From positions 310,001-374,000 of the forward strand of contig NZ_FREV01000004.1 in NCBI RefSeq assembly GCF_900143545.1: 64,000 bases of DNA. The letters run 5' to 3'. The translations under genes were made by a program, and so were the position numbers. The notes under the pieces were generated by a model, which did not search any database, was not told where the DNA came from, and saw only the letters and a program-made list of their open reading frames with translations. This stretch comes from Loktanella sp. Alg231-35. GTDB taxonomy: Bacteria > Pseudomonadota > Alphaproteobacteria > Rhodobacterales > Rhodobacteraceae. Of this stretch, positions 18,618-26,401 are shown one piece after another. Positions within the stretch are counted from its first letter, which is position 1. Each line of letters opens with the position of its first letter.

Positions 18618-18962
18618 ATGCTCAAAGGACTAGGCGGGCTTGGCGATATGGCCAAGATGATGAAACAGGCACAGGAAGTGCAGGGCAAAATGGCCCAGAT
18701 GCAGGAAGACCTTGAGAATATCATGGTGACCGGCGAAAGCGGGGCCGGTCTGGTCAAGGCAACGTCGACCGCCAAGGGTGAGCTTAAGGGGTTGGATATC
18801 GACCCATCGATCTTTAACGGTGACGACAAGGAAGTTGTCGAAGATCTGATCCTTGCCGCAATCAAAGATGCGCAAGCCAAAGCCTCTGAACGGATGCAGC
18901 AAGAAATGGGCAAGATCACCGAAGGTCTTGGCCTGCCACCGGGTGTGAACCTGCCATTCTAG
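18618..18962 (+). CDS. ybaB: YbaB/EbfC family nucleoid-associated protein
   Basis: Small DNA-binding protein (114 residues) that forms tweezer-like dimers and usually accompanies recR. The sequence [33 protein letters not shown] is typical of the first helix, and the C-terminus ends [12 protein letters not shown] as in alphaproteobacterial members. ATG at 18618 is 5 bases after AGGAGA; the GTG directly before it is too close to the ribosome-binding site. It lies 76 bases upstream of recR, with two hairpins between them. Confidence 0.94.
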   Translation: MLKGLGGLGDMAKMMKQAQEVQGKMAQMQEDLENIMVTGESGAGLVKATSTAKGELKGLDIDPSIFNGDDKEVVEDLILAAIKDAQAKASERMQQEMGKITEGLGLPPGVNLPF

Positions 18963-18968
18963 GTCTGC

Positions 18969-18992
18969 GAAGAATTTTCGTGAAAATTCTTC
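18969..18992. repeat. Long perfect hairpin I between ybaB and recR
   Basis: Arms GAAGAATTTTC and GAAAATTCTTC flank a two-base centre, an 11-bp dyad. It starts 6 bases after the ybaB stop. Together with hairpin II it fills the ybaB-recR gap. AT-rich composition and lack of a T-run argue against a simple terminator; RNA processing or a repeated intergenic element are possible. Confidence 0.75.
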
Positions 18993-18997
18993 TGTCA

Positions 18998-19021
18998 GAA
19001 CAAATTTCTCGAAATTTGTTC
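18998..19021. repeat. Long perfect hairpin II between ybaB and recR
   Basis: Arms GAACAAATTTC and GAAATTTGTTC flank TC, an 11-bp dyad only five bases after hairpin I and 17 bases before the recR start codon. Its stem would lie just upstream of the recR ribosome-binding site (GAGAG) and could influence its translation. Confidence 0.75.
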
Positions 19022-19038
19022 GCTACACCGAGAGCCGC

Positions 19039-19632
19039 ATGACAAACGACACCGAAGATTTAGACCACCTGATCGCTCTAATGGCCAAACTGCCGGGTCT
19101 TGGCCCGCGTTCGGCCCGGCGTGCGGTGCTGCATCTAATCAAGAAACGGTCTTTGGTGCTGCTCCCGCTTGCAGATGCAATGCAAAAGGTGGGGGCGACA
19201 GTGCGCGAGTGCCTGAACTGCGGTAATGTCTGCACCAGCGATATCTGCGACATTTGCCAGTCCGAAAAACGGGCGACCGGCCAGATTGCGGTAGTCGAGG
19301 ACGTGGCCGATCTTTGGGCGATGGAGCGGGCACAGGTTTTCAAGGGGCGCTATCATGTGCTGGGCGGTACTTTGTCCGCCTTGGATGCCATTGGTCCGGA
19401 TGAGTTGCGTATTCCCAAGTTGCTGGACCGCATCAAGGCAGAGGGTATCACCGAGGTTATCCTTGCGCTTGCGGCCACAATTGATGGCCAGACCACGGCG
19501 CATTATATCGCCGATCAACTGCCCGGTTTGACAGTCACATCCCTTGCGCAGGGCGTGCCAGTAGGGGGCGAGTTGGACTATCTTGATGATGGCACAATCA
19601 CAGCGGCGCTAAATGCGCGCAAAGCCCTGTGA
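19039..19632 (+). CDS. recR: Recombination mediator protein RecR
   Basis: DNA-repair ring protein of the RecFOR pathway (197 residues). Features in order: helix-hairpin-helix [16 protein letters not shown] (about 15-30), zinc finger CLNCGN...CDIC (about 57-72), and the Toprim domain starting [14 protein letters not shown], with the Walker-like region [17 protein letters not shown]. The length is standard. It follows ybaB in the conserved dnaX-ybaB-recR order. Confidence 0.96.
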   Translation: MTNDTEDLDHLIALMAKLPGLGPRSARRAVLHLIKKRSLVLLPLADAMQKVGATVRECLNCGNVCTSDICDICQSEKRATGQIAVVEDVADLWAMERAQVFKGRYHVLGGTLSALDAIGPDELRIPKLLDRIKAEGITEVILALAATIDGQTTAHYIADQLPGLTVTSLAQGVPVGGELDYLDDGTITAALNARKAL

Positions 19633-19730
19633 CCCGCAAACCGATCAATACCCAGATATTGCCATAACTTCGCACATCACCTGCCCCAATCGGCATCTAG
19701 TCAGGCCAGGCAACAAGAGATTTGCCTGAC

Positions 19731-21056
19731 ATGACCAACGACTACCGCCAAGAACAATTCGCTGAACGCCTGCGTCGGATCGAAGAGCAGCGCACTGGCG
19801 CGCCGACCACACCGGGGCAAGATGCGCGGCCGCAGCCGTCCTCCAACTACGGGTATGGCGTAGAGCAAGAAGATCACCGGATACGCAACGGCATCATCTG
19901 GGCATTCATTTTTGCGGCCCTTGGCACGGGCGGCTACTATGGGTGGAAGGCTTTGCCGCAGGACATGGTTGATGCACTCGCAGGTATGGCGTCCACGTCC
20001 GAAAGCACGATGCAGACAGCAGGCGTCGCGTCGATCTCGGCGGGTTCTCCGCCAACGCGTGAAACAGCGCTGATGTCGGATCAGGGGCCAACATTGGCTT
20101 CACCGCTGGTCGCCAATCAAAGCCCTGAGCCGCTAGAGCTTGCCGCGATCACCGATACAGCAGACCTGCCCACGGGCGACACGCCCATCGGGCAGTTGAT
20201 CGGATTTGACCGCAACGCGATGTGCGATCTGCGCCAACCTTTGCCAACCGAAAAGGTCATGAACCTGCGCATTCAGACGGCGCTGATAACCGCCCCAGTG
20301 CAGGCCTTTTCGCAAGAACAACTGGCCAATCGCCTGATCGATAACATCGAAAACGTCACGCAAGACGGGCGCGCCTATGATGCCACAGCGCAGGTAACCG
20401 GGCAAAAGACGGCGATGGATGTCTTTGTGACCGATAGTTCTGCCCCTATCTATCTGGTGTTGCAAAACCTCGGGCCGGGTGTGATTTGGAACATCCACAC
20501 GGCCCCTGACGTGACGATTGCGCATGTGGCGATTGTTTCTTCCGGCTATTCCGGGTTGGTCGCCCCGCCCAATGACGCCAGTTTTGAGGCCTTGCTGGTC
20601 AGTGACTTTGTCTCGCGTCACGAGTTTGGCGCAGATGATGTTGTTCGCGAGTGCATGATCCGGCCCTGGCGCAAACCACAAGCTGACTGGATTGCCTCGA
20701 TCAAGGCGGCGGACGGCAATATGCTGTATGAAAATCAGGTCCATACCTATCAGAAAGGGTATGACGCCTATAACGCATGGTTCACCCAGACCTTAGGCGT
20801 TGATGCCAGTACGCACCTTGTCACAGCCCGTGATGCCGCACATGCGTTGCTAGGCCCTGTGCCCGCTGAACCCATCGCCTATCAATCCATGGCTGGTCAG
20901 GATGTCTATGTCATGCGCACCGACCATATGTTCACCGGTGATACGGCGACGCGGCAATCGACTACTGATGATCTGCATGACAGCTTGCTTTTGGCGGCAA
21001 TTGGCGGGGGTATCGATGCCCTGAACCCTGATCCAATGGTGGAGGTGTCACAATGA
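19731..21056 (+). CDS. Membrane-anchored protein of unknown function (pair member 1)
   Basis: A 441-residue protein I cannot assign to a family. A basic, charged cytoplasmic N-terminus (MTNDYRQEQFAERLRRIEEQR) with a Pro/Gln-rich stretch precedes one membrane helix at about 55-70 (IIWAFIFAALGTGGYYGW). A Ser/Thr/Pro-rich linker then leads to a large extracytoplasmic domain of mixed character with a few cysteines (for example MCDLRQPL and VRECMIRPW). The stop overlaps the next gene's ATG by 4 bases, so both are made together. ATG at 19731 is preferred to TTG at 19722. Topology suggests a bitopic envelope protein; no catalytic motif is seen. Confidence 0.75.
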   Translation: MTNDYRQEQFAERLRRIEEQRTGAPTTPGQDARPQPSSNYGYGVEQEDHRIRNGIIWAFIFAALGTGGYYGWKALPQDMVDALAGMASTSESTMQTAGVASISAGSPPTRETALMSDQGPTLASPLVANQSPEPLELAAITDTADLPTGDTPIGQLIGFDRNAMCDLRQPLPTEKVMNLRIQTALITAPVQAFSQEQLANRLIDNIENVTQDGRAYDATAQVTGQKTAMDVFVTDSSAPIYLVLQNLGPGVIWNIHTAPDVTIAHVAIVSSGYSGLVAPPNDASFEALLVSDFVSRHEFGADDVVRECMIRPWRKPQADWIASIKAADGNMLYENQVHTYQKGYDAYNAWFTQTLGVDASTHLVTARDAAHALLGPVPAEPIAYQSMAGQDVYVMRTDHMFTGDTATRQSTTDDLHDSLLLAAIGGGIDALNPDPMVEVSQ

Positions 21057-21892
21057 CAGGTCTGCGCGTGATCATGTTTGTTGTTGGGTTGCTGATTGCA
21101 ACGCCCTTCATTGCGCTAAACGTCTGGGGGCTGCAAATGACGCTGTGGGTGGATGAGGTCACAGCCCAGAACGAGGCTGTCCTCAACGGCAACGCCGAAG
21201 ACGTGATCATCCCACCGATGCCGGAAACCCCGCCAAGCTGGATCAGGGGCCGCGCCGAGGTACGCGATACATTTTCGACCGAGGCCATCAACGCGCGGCG
21301 GCTGATCAACATCGAAGAAATCGTCGCATTTGAAGATCTGTTGACCACCGACGAAGACATGCCTGACGAAGAATTGCATGCGCTCTATGCCACGGCACGT
21401 GCCCCCGCACGCCTAATGGCCTATTGCACCGACGTTCTGGCTACGGTTGGCACAACCTGCGACATTGTCTATTCAAGCGTCCGCCTGAACCGCACTGGCA
21501 AATACGAATTGACCGGCAGGCTCGGCTTTGTCCCGCGTGCAGAGTTTGGCGATCCTTCTGCGGTCCAAAACGGTGAGATCGTGACGGCGCGCGTCCCATT
21601 GCCCTATGAAGGTAACGTCGGTCCGGCCAATGATGCCACGACGCGACAAGCGATCTTGCTGCAGGCGCAGGCGCTCTGTGACACTTTGCGTGCGCAACTG
21701 GGCAACTGTGTGCTTGCCAATGTCACTCTTGATGTGCGCGAACTGTGGATCACCGATCTGGAAGCCCTGCCCGCGGGTACCAATCCGCAACGGCTTGAGG
21801 CCACGGTCGGCTTTGCGGTCTATGCGGATGAAACAGCGCTCAACCGCCGCAGCTTTCAGGACATGCTGGATCAGATGGTTAATCCAAGCTGA
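21053..21892 (+). CDS. Membrane-anchored protein of unknown function (pair member 2)
   Basis: A 279-residue protein with an N-terminal helix (VIMFVVGLLIATPFIALNVWG, about 6-26), either an uncleaved anchor or a signal peptide, and a soluble extracytoplasmic domain containing four cysteines (in AYCTDV, TTCDIV, ALCDTL and GNCVLA) that could form two disulfides. No family recognised. It overlaps the preceding gene by ATGA and its 3' end overlaps the convergent LysR gene by 14 bases. Coupling and shared topology imply that the two proteins act together in the envelope. Confidence 0.75.
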   Translation: MTGLRVIMFVVGLLIATPFIALNVWGLQMTLWVDEVTAQNEAVLNGNAEDVIIPPMPETPPSWIRGRAEVRDTFSTEAINARRLINIEEIVAFEDLLTTDEDMPDEELHALYATARAPARLMAYCTDVLATVGTTCDIVYSSVRLNRTGKYELTGRLGFVPRAEFGDPSAVQNGEIVTARVPLPYEGNVGPANDATTRQAILLQAQALCDTLRAQLGNCVLANVTLDVRELWITDLEALPAGTNPQRLEATVGFAVYADETALNRRSFQDMLDQMVNPS

Positions 21893-22793
21893 CCCGTGCT
21901 GCGCGCGGCGATTGAAACGCCCCGGCCAAAGCGTCAAAAACGGTCCTGATCCGGCGACTGGTCTTGAGTTCCCGATGTGTGGCCAGCCAGATCGGGAATT
22001 CGATTGGGTCCTGATCGATCAAAATCTGCTCGATACCAGGCCTGTCGGGCCAAAGCCCATCCGGCCCAATGGCAACCCCAAGCCCAGCGCGCATCAATTC
22101 CCATATCACGACGCCACTGTCGGAATTGGCTTTGAACTGGTCGGGTGACAGTTGGATGCCCCGGTCTTTAAGAAAGGACAGCATCTGCGTGGTGTCACGC
22201 GGCCCGACAAAATCATGATCTTTCAGATCGTCGGTGGTTTGCGGACGCCCGTGATCATCCAGATACGTGGTCGCCGCATAGTACCCTGCCTGCGCATCGG
22301 CCAACTGGCGCGCAATCAGATCAGGTTGATCAGGGCGCACGTGGCGGATGGCGATATCGGCATCGCGCCGGGTCAGGTTCTCAAGCCGGTTGGACGCCAC
22401 AATGTCGATGATCAGACCCGGCGCTTGTTTGCGCAGTTTTTTCAAAACCTGAGGCAGGAATGCCGCCGCGAACAGATCGCTGGCCGTGATTGACACCTTG
22501 CCCGCAACATCCTGACTTTGCCCTGCCGCAACCATCGAAATGCGGCTGGCCGCGTCGCCCATTGCTTGCACGTGTTCTAGTAAATCCTGCCCGGCAGAGG
22601 TGATCACCAGTGACCGCCCTGCCCGCTCGAACAGGGTCACGCCAAGGTCTTGCTCTAACGCGGCGACCTGACGGCCCACGGTTGGCTGGGTTGACTGTAG
22701 TGCGCGGGCGGCGGCACTTAACGAGCCTTCTTCCGCCGTGGCGAGAAACGCGCGGATTTGGTTCCAGTCGAATGAGACAGCCTGCCAATTCAT
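21879..22793 (-). CDS. LysR family transcriptional regulator
   Basis: A 304-residue regulator with an N-terminal winged HTH (about residues 9-66: IRAFLATAEEGSLSAAARAL, then QPTVGRQVAALEQDLG) and a periplasmic-binding-protein-like effector domain. The effector is unknown. It is divergent from the SAM methyltransferase at 22898, so regulation of that gene and of itself is the natural expectation. An imperfect palindrome, ATACAATTGTGTAT (22792-22805), covers its start codon. Confidence 0.9.
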   Translation of the reverse strand: MNWQAVSFDWNQIRAFLATAEEGSLSAAARALQSTQPTVGRQVAALEQDLGVTLFERAGRSLVITSAGQDLLEHVQAMGDAASRISMVAAGQSQDVAGKVSITASDLFAAAFLPQVLKKLRKQAPGLIIDIVASNRLENLTRRDADIAIRHVRPDQPDLIARQLADAQAGYYAATTYLDDHGRPQTTDDLKDHDFVGPRDTTQMLSFLKDRGIQLSPDQFKANSDSGVVIWELMRAGLGVAIGPDGLWPDRPGIEQILIDQDPIEFPIWLATHRELKTSRRIRTVFDALAGAFQSPRAARVSLD

Positions 22794-22805
22794 ACAATTG
22801 TGTAT
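22792..22805. promoter_or_regulatory. Palindrome in the LysR/methyltransferase divergent promoter region
   Basis: ATACAATTGTGTAT has arms ATACA/TGTAT around ATTG and sits over the LysR start codon within a 104-base AT-rich intergenic region. LysR proteins usually bind T-N11-A dyads near divergent promoters, so this is a candidate autoregulatory site; unproven. Confidence 0.35.
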
Positions 22806-22897
22806 ATCTGTTCGCCAAATTTTCGCAATTTATATTGAATTATTGCATAGGTATAGTTGTCGAGATCGCAAATATGACAGCCATAAAGGAACCTCCA

Positions 22898-23518
22898 ATG
22901 GCCACCGCCACGTTTTGGGACAACGCCGCAAAGAAATATGCGGCCTCTCCGATCAAAGACATGACCGCCTATGAGGACACGCTGACGCGCACCCGCAGCG
23001 TCCTTCGTGCTGACGATCATTTGCTTGAAGTTGGCTGCGGCACTGGCAGCACCGCCATTCGACTTGCGCCATCCGTGAAACGGATCACTGCCACCGATAT
23101 CTCTGGCAAGATGCTGGCGATTGCCGACGGCAAGATTGCGGGTGATGGCCCCCATAACATCAATTTCGTGCAGTCCGAGATCACCAAACCGCTGGCCGAC
23201 GCACCTTTCGATGCAATCTGCGCGTTCAGTATCCTGCATCTGGTAGATGACCTGGACAAGACGCTGCTGCACTTGCGCAGCCAGCTTAAGCCCGGCGGGC
23301 ACGTCATCTCAAAGACCACCTGCCTGAGCGACATGAATTCTCTGATCAAACCGATGATCAAGGTGATGCAGTTCTTTGGCAAAGCCCCGCATGTGCTGGT
23401 GTTTGATGCACAAACACTTGAGGCAAGCTTCCGCAAAGCGGGATTTGATGTGGTCGAAACGGGCTATTTTGGCAAGAATACCTCGGCGCGGTTCATCGTG
23501 GCGCGACGCCCGGAATAG
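22898..23518 (+). CDS. Class I SAM-dependent methyltransferase
   Basis: A 206-residue methyltransferase with the SAM motif I LLEVGCGTGSTAIRLA (about 42-57), acidic motif II ITATDISGKML, and a post-motif region FDAICAFSILHLVDDL typical of type 11/12 methyltransferases. The substrate is unknown; a small molecule is likely. ATG at 22898 has AAGGA 7 bases upstream; the frame is open further upstream across the LysR gene but is antisense there. It is divergent from the LysR regulator and ends at a strong terminator. Confidence 0.87.
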   Translation: MATATFWDNAAKKYAASPIKDMTAYEDTLTRTRSVLRADDHLLEVGCGTGSTAIRLAPSVKRITATDISGKMLAIADGKIAGDGPHNINFVQSEITKPLADAPFDAICAFSILHLVDDLDKTLLHLRSQLKPGGHVISKTTCLSDMNSLIKPMIKVMQFFGKAPHVLVFDAQTLEASFRKAGFDVVETGYFGKNTSARFIVARRPE

Positions 23519-23520
23519 CA

Positions 23521-23551
23521 AAAGGGCGCCCCAGTTGGGACGCCCTTTTTC
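23521..23551 (+). terminator. Terminator of the methyltransferase gene, probably bidirectional
   Basis: Stem AAAGGGCG...CGCCCTTT with an inner CCC/GGG extension is followed by TTTTTC on the plus strand. The reverse complement also gives a stem followed by TTTTGC, so it can serve the convergent gene at 23573 too. Confidence 0.85.
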
Positions 23552-23572
23552 ATGGTCAAGATTTGCGCGCGA

Positions 23573-24322
23573 TCAGTCTTCGCTGTCGGCGTCATCGGGC
23601 AGGTTGAAGAAGCTGTCGGCGTCAGACACGTCGCGCGTATCTTCTTCTTCCTCATCATCACGTGGATCAGACAGGCTGAATGTTTCAAGACCAGCCATCG
23701 CACTTGGCATCTTAGGCTCGGCGGGCATGCCCAGCGACTGCTCTGTGCTGACCAGCTTGCGACGCTCGTCGTCTGTCATCGCCTCACCATCTTTGGCCTT
23801 CTTGGCGTTGGCCTTTTGCACGGCTGCATCCAGTTCAGACTGCTTACACAAGCCAAGAGCCACCGGATCGATTGGTTCGATGTTATTGATGTTCCAGTGC
23901 GTGCGCTCGCGGATCGCCTGAATGGTTGGCTTGGTTGTGCCGACCAGTTTGGAAATCTGACCGTCTGTCAGTTCCGGGTGGAATTTCACCAGCCAGTAGA
24001 TCGACGCAGGGCGATCCTGACGCTTGGACAGGGGGGTATAGCGCGGGCCACGGCGTTTTTCCTCGCCAGCGGCAGCCGCATAGAACTTCAGCTTCAGCTT
24101 GTGCATCGGGCTGGCTTCTGCCTTGTCAATCTCTTCCTGTGTAAGCTGGTTGTTGGCAATCGGGTCAAAGCCCTTCACGCCAGTTGCCACATCGCCATCG
24201 GCGATGCCCTGCACTTCCAGCTCGTGAAAGCCGCAGAAATCGGCGATCTGCTTGAAGGTCAGCGTTGTGTTGTCGCAAAGCCAGACAGCGGTGGCTTTTG
24301 CCATAATTGGTTTATCGGACAT
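23573..24322 (-). CDS. trcR: DUF1013 family cell-cycle transcriptional regulator (TrcR-like)
   Basis: A 249-residue alphaproteobacteria-specific protein. The N-terminal half is basic and HTH-like (AVWLCDNTTLTFKQIADFCG and LTDGQISKLVGTTKPTIQAIRERTHWN look like two DNA-binding segments). The C-terminal tail is very acidic (DPRDDEEEEDTRDVSDADSF). Databases name DUF1013 proteins TrcR, described as an RNA-polymerase-associated cell-cycle regulator; this is recalled, not shown here. ATG at 24322 has GGAG upstream. It is convergent with the methyltransferase gene. Confidence 0.85.
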   Translation of the reverse strand: MSDKPIMAKATAVWLCDNTTLTFKQIADFCGFHELEVQGIADGDVATGVKGFDPIANNQLTQEEIDKAEASPMHKLKLKFYAAAAGEEKRRGPRYTPLSKRQDRPASIYWLVKFHPELTDGQISKLVGTTKPTIQAIRERTHWNINNIEPIDPVALGLCKQSELDAAVQKANAKKAKDGEAMTDDERRKLVSTEQSLGMPAEPKMPSAMAGLETFSLSDPRDDEEEEDTRDVSDADSFFNLPDDADSED

Positions 24323-24457
24323 CTTTCATCTCCATCTTATCGGCAGACAAGCCTTTCCCGCGCCCTTACTTGGGCAGACTGTAGTCACAGCCGGGTTCGC
24401 ATTGTCGGGGAACTTGACGTCTATATAGTGATGGCTGCACCGATAGGAAAGATCAAA

Positions 24458-25087
24458 ATGCGACGACTGTTTATCTTGCTTTGTTTGCTTGCCTCCCCTG
24501 TTGCAGCACAGGACCGGGCGGGCACATTTGATTATTACGTGCTGTCGCTGTCGTGGTCGGCGAATTGGTGTGCCCTGGAAGGTGATGAGCGGGGCTCGCC
24601 CCAATGCGATCCGTCGGCGGATTTCGGTTGGATCCTTCATGGGTTGTGGCCGCAGTACGAACGCGGCTATCCGGCTAATTGTGCCAGCAGTGAACGCGCG
24701 CCCAGCCGCAGCGACACGAGCGCGATGGCCGATATCATGGGCACGTCTGGGCTAGCATGGCACCAATGGCGCAAACATGGGGTGTGTTCGGGGTTGTCAT
24801 CGGACGACTACTTTGCCTTGTCCCGCGAGGCGTATGGCCGGATCAACAGACCTGCTGTCTTTCGCGACCTCACCCGTGACGTGACCTTGCCTGCCTCTTT
24901 GATTGAAGAGGCATTCATGCGTGATAACCCCGCGATGCAGGCCGATCAGATCACCATCACCTGCAAATCAGGCCATATCCAAGAAGCCCGCATCTGCCTG
25001 ACCCGTGATCTGGAGCTACGCACCTGCGGCGATGACGTAATCCGCGATTGCGCTATGACGGACGCCGTGTTCAACGCCATGCGCTAA
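24458..25087 (+). CDS. Secreted ribonuclease T2 family protein
   Basis: A 209-residue extracytoplasmic endoribonuclease. Signal peptide MRRLFILLCLLASPVAAQ is followed by the mature enzyme with the two catalytic signatures: CAS I, WILHGLWPQY, and CAS II, WHQWRKHGVCSG (catalytic His residues in each). Six or more cysteines suggest disulfides. ATG at 24458 has AGGAAA 7 bases upstream; ATG at 24431 would add 9 residues before the signal peptide. The role is probably scavenging of nucleotides or phosphate from external RNA. Confidence 0.9.
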   Translation: MRRLFILLCLLASPVAAQDRAGTFDYYVLSLSWSANWCALEGDERGSPQCDPSADFGWILHGLWPQYERGYPANCASSERAPSRSDTSAMADIMGTSGLAWHQWRKHGVCSGLSSDDYFALSREAYGRINRPAVFRDLTRDVTLPASLIEEAFMRDNPAMQADQITITCKSGHIQEARICLTRDLELRTCGDDVIRDCAMTDAVFNAMR

Positions 25088-25091
25088 CGCA

Positions 25092-25116
25092 AAAGGCACC
25101 GCAAAACGGTGCCTTT
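25092..25116. terminator. Bidirectional hairpin between RNase T2 and lipoprotein genes
   Basis: Perfect 10-bp stem AAAGGCACCG / CGGTGCCTTT with loop CAAAA, between two convergent genes. The T-run is better on the minus strand (TTTTGCG) than on the plus strand (TTTCC). Confidence 0.75.
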
Positions 25117-25139
25117 CCAAACTTTCAATCGATGCCAGA

Positions 25140-25451
25140 TCAGGAGTTGGTTGGTTCCGGTTCCGCAGGAACCCGCGATCCGTCCTTTAGGATGATTTCG
25201 CCACGCGTGTCCTGGCACCGTGGTTTGCCGTCGCGGGTCAGGCGTGGTGTCATGAATCCTTCGATCCCGTCATCAAGATACCAGTGCTGGCACCCGTCAG
25301 GGTCCACCCAGACGTTAGCAATGCCATCACGCAGAAGTCCGCCATCAAGGCCCCCGTCCGTGACATCATTGTCATCGTTGAATGACCGCTCACATGCAGC
25401 AAGCGCACCAAGTGCAAGGCACAACATTACACTACGTCTAAAACCAACCAT
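25140..25451 (-). CDS. Small lipoprotein of unknown function
   Basis: A 103-residue protein with a lipoprotein signal (MVGFRRSVMLCLALGALAAC, lipobox LAAC, Cys 20). The short mature region contains DGCQHWYLDDGIEGFMTPRL and a second cysteine pair partner in KPRCQDT. Similar short lipoproteins occur in roseobacters, but I know of no function. It is preceded by its own 106-base intergenic region and ends at a bidirectional hairpin. Confidence 0.75.
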   Translation of the reverse strand: MVGFRRSVMLCLALGALAACERSFNDDNDVTDGGLDGGLLRDGIANVWVDPDGCQHWYLDDGIEGFMTPRLTRDGKPRCQDTRGEIILKDGSRVPAEPEPTNS

Positions 25452-25557
25452 TACATCTCATCCATGTTGGGCGCGATTCGCGCTTTTCTCATTGCTACAC
25501 ACCATATGTTGAGATTGCGTGCAGGTCTACTCGCAGGGGCCTGTCTTTAAGGAAGGT

Positions 25558-26337
25558 TCAGCCCGCGCCGACGACGGCGTTGGTCAGTGCGCTGTCGGGA
25601 TCGGCAAGGTCTTCGATCACACTGAAATGATGATGTGCGTCCGCGACAACCTTGGTGCAATCCCAAGCGGCACGCAGGGCTTCTGCCTGTTCCAGAAACA
25701 CAGGTCGTTCGTGGGCGCCAACCCAGACGGTCACTGGCATTGAAGGCGCAGGCAGATGCATCGGACTTTGCGTTTGTGCCTCTTCATAATCGATTTTCAA
25801 GTCGGCATTCATTGATGTGTTCATCAGCGGTGCAAGATCAGCGATCGGCGAAATAGCCACTGCGCGCGCAACCCGATCCTGCCAAGCGGCGCCAGCGCGC
25901 GGCGCAGTCATAAGCGCTGCCAAATGCCCACCAGCGGAATGACCTGTTAGGCAGATCGGGCCCAGCGCCCGGTCACTGACACATTGCAGGGCCGCAGCAA
26001 TCTGATCACCAATCTGGGTGATCCGCACATCGGGGCAAAGGTCGTATGACGGCATCGCCACCGCCCACCCATGTGCCATGGGGCCTGCCGCCAGATGGGA
26101 CCAATAGGCTTTATCAAACCGCAGCCAGTATCCACCATGCACAAAAAGAATGACACCTTTGGCCAGTCGGTCGGGGTGAAAAAGGTCAAACCGCTGACGC
26201 GGGCCTTCGCCGTAGGGCAAATCAATCTCGCAGCGCACCGACGCGCGAAAGGCAGCTGCCGCCGCAGCCCACTTTTCAGGATAAGCATCCGCACCCGGAA
26301 TATGCGCGGCATTTGCGTAGGCGTCGTCCCAATCCAT
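25558..26337 (-). CDS. Alpha/beta hydrolase (kynurenine-formamidase/esterase type)
   Basis: A 259-residue hydrolase. The oxyanion motif HGGYW (about residues 68-72), nucleophile elbow GHSAGG (Ser about 137) and a late His in HHHFSVIEDL form the catalytic set. HGGYW plus GHSAGG resembles the kynurenine formamidase/BNA7 group, but no tryptophan-catabolic genes are adjacent, so substrate is open. ATG at 26337 lies 5 bases after GGGGG; the GTG just upstream at 26340 is too close to it. Divergent from the aldehyde dehydrogenase gene. Confidence 0.82.
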   Translation of the reverse strand: MDWDDAYANAAHIPGADAYPEKWAAAAAAFRASVRCEIDLPYGEGPRQRFDLFHPDRLAKGVILFVHGGYWLRFDKAYWSHLAAGPMAHGWAVAMPSYDLCPDVRITQIGDQIAAALQCVSDRALGPICLTGHSAGGHLAALMTAPRAGAAWQDRVARAVAISPIADLAPLMNTSMNADLKIDYEEAQTQSPMHLPAPSMPVTVWVGAHERPVFLEQAEALRAAWDCTKVVADAHHHFSVIEDLADPDSALTNAVVGAG

Positions 26338-26401
26338 CACATCCCCCTTTACGGCAGCGCCTTGCGTAGGTCAGATAGCGCCAAACCTAATGGAGGCTAC
26401 C

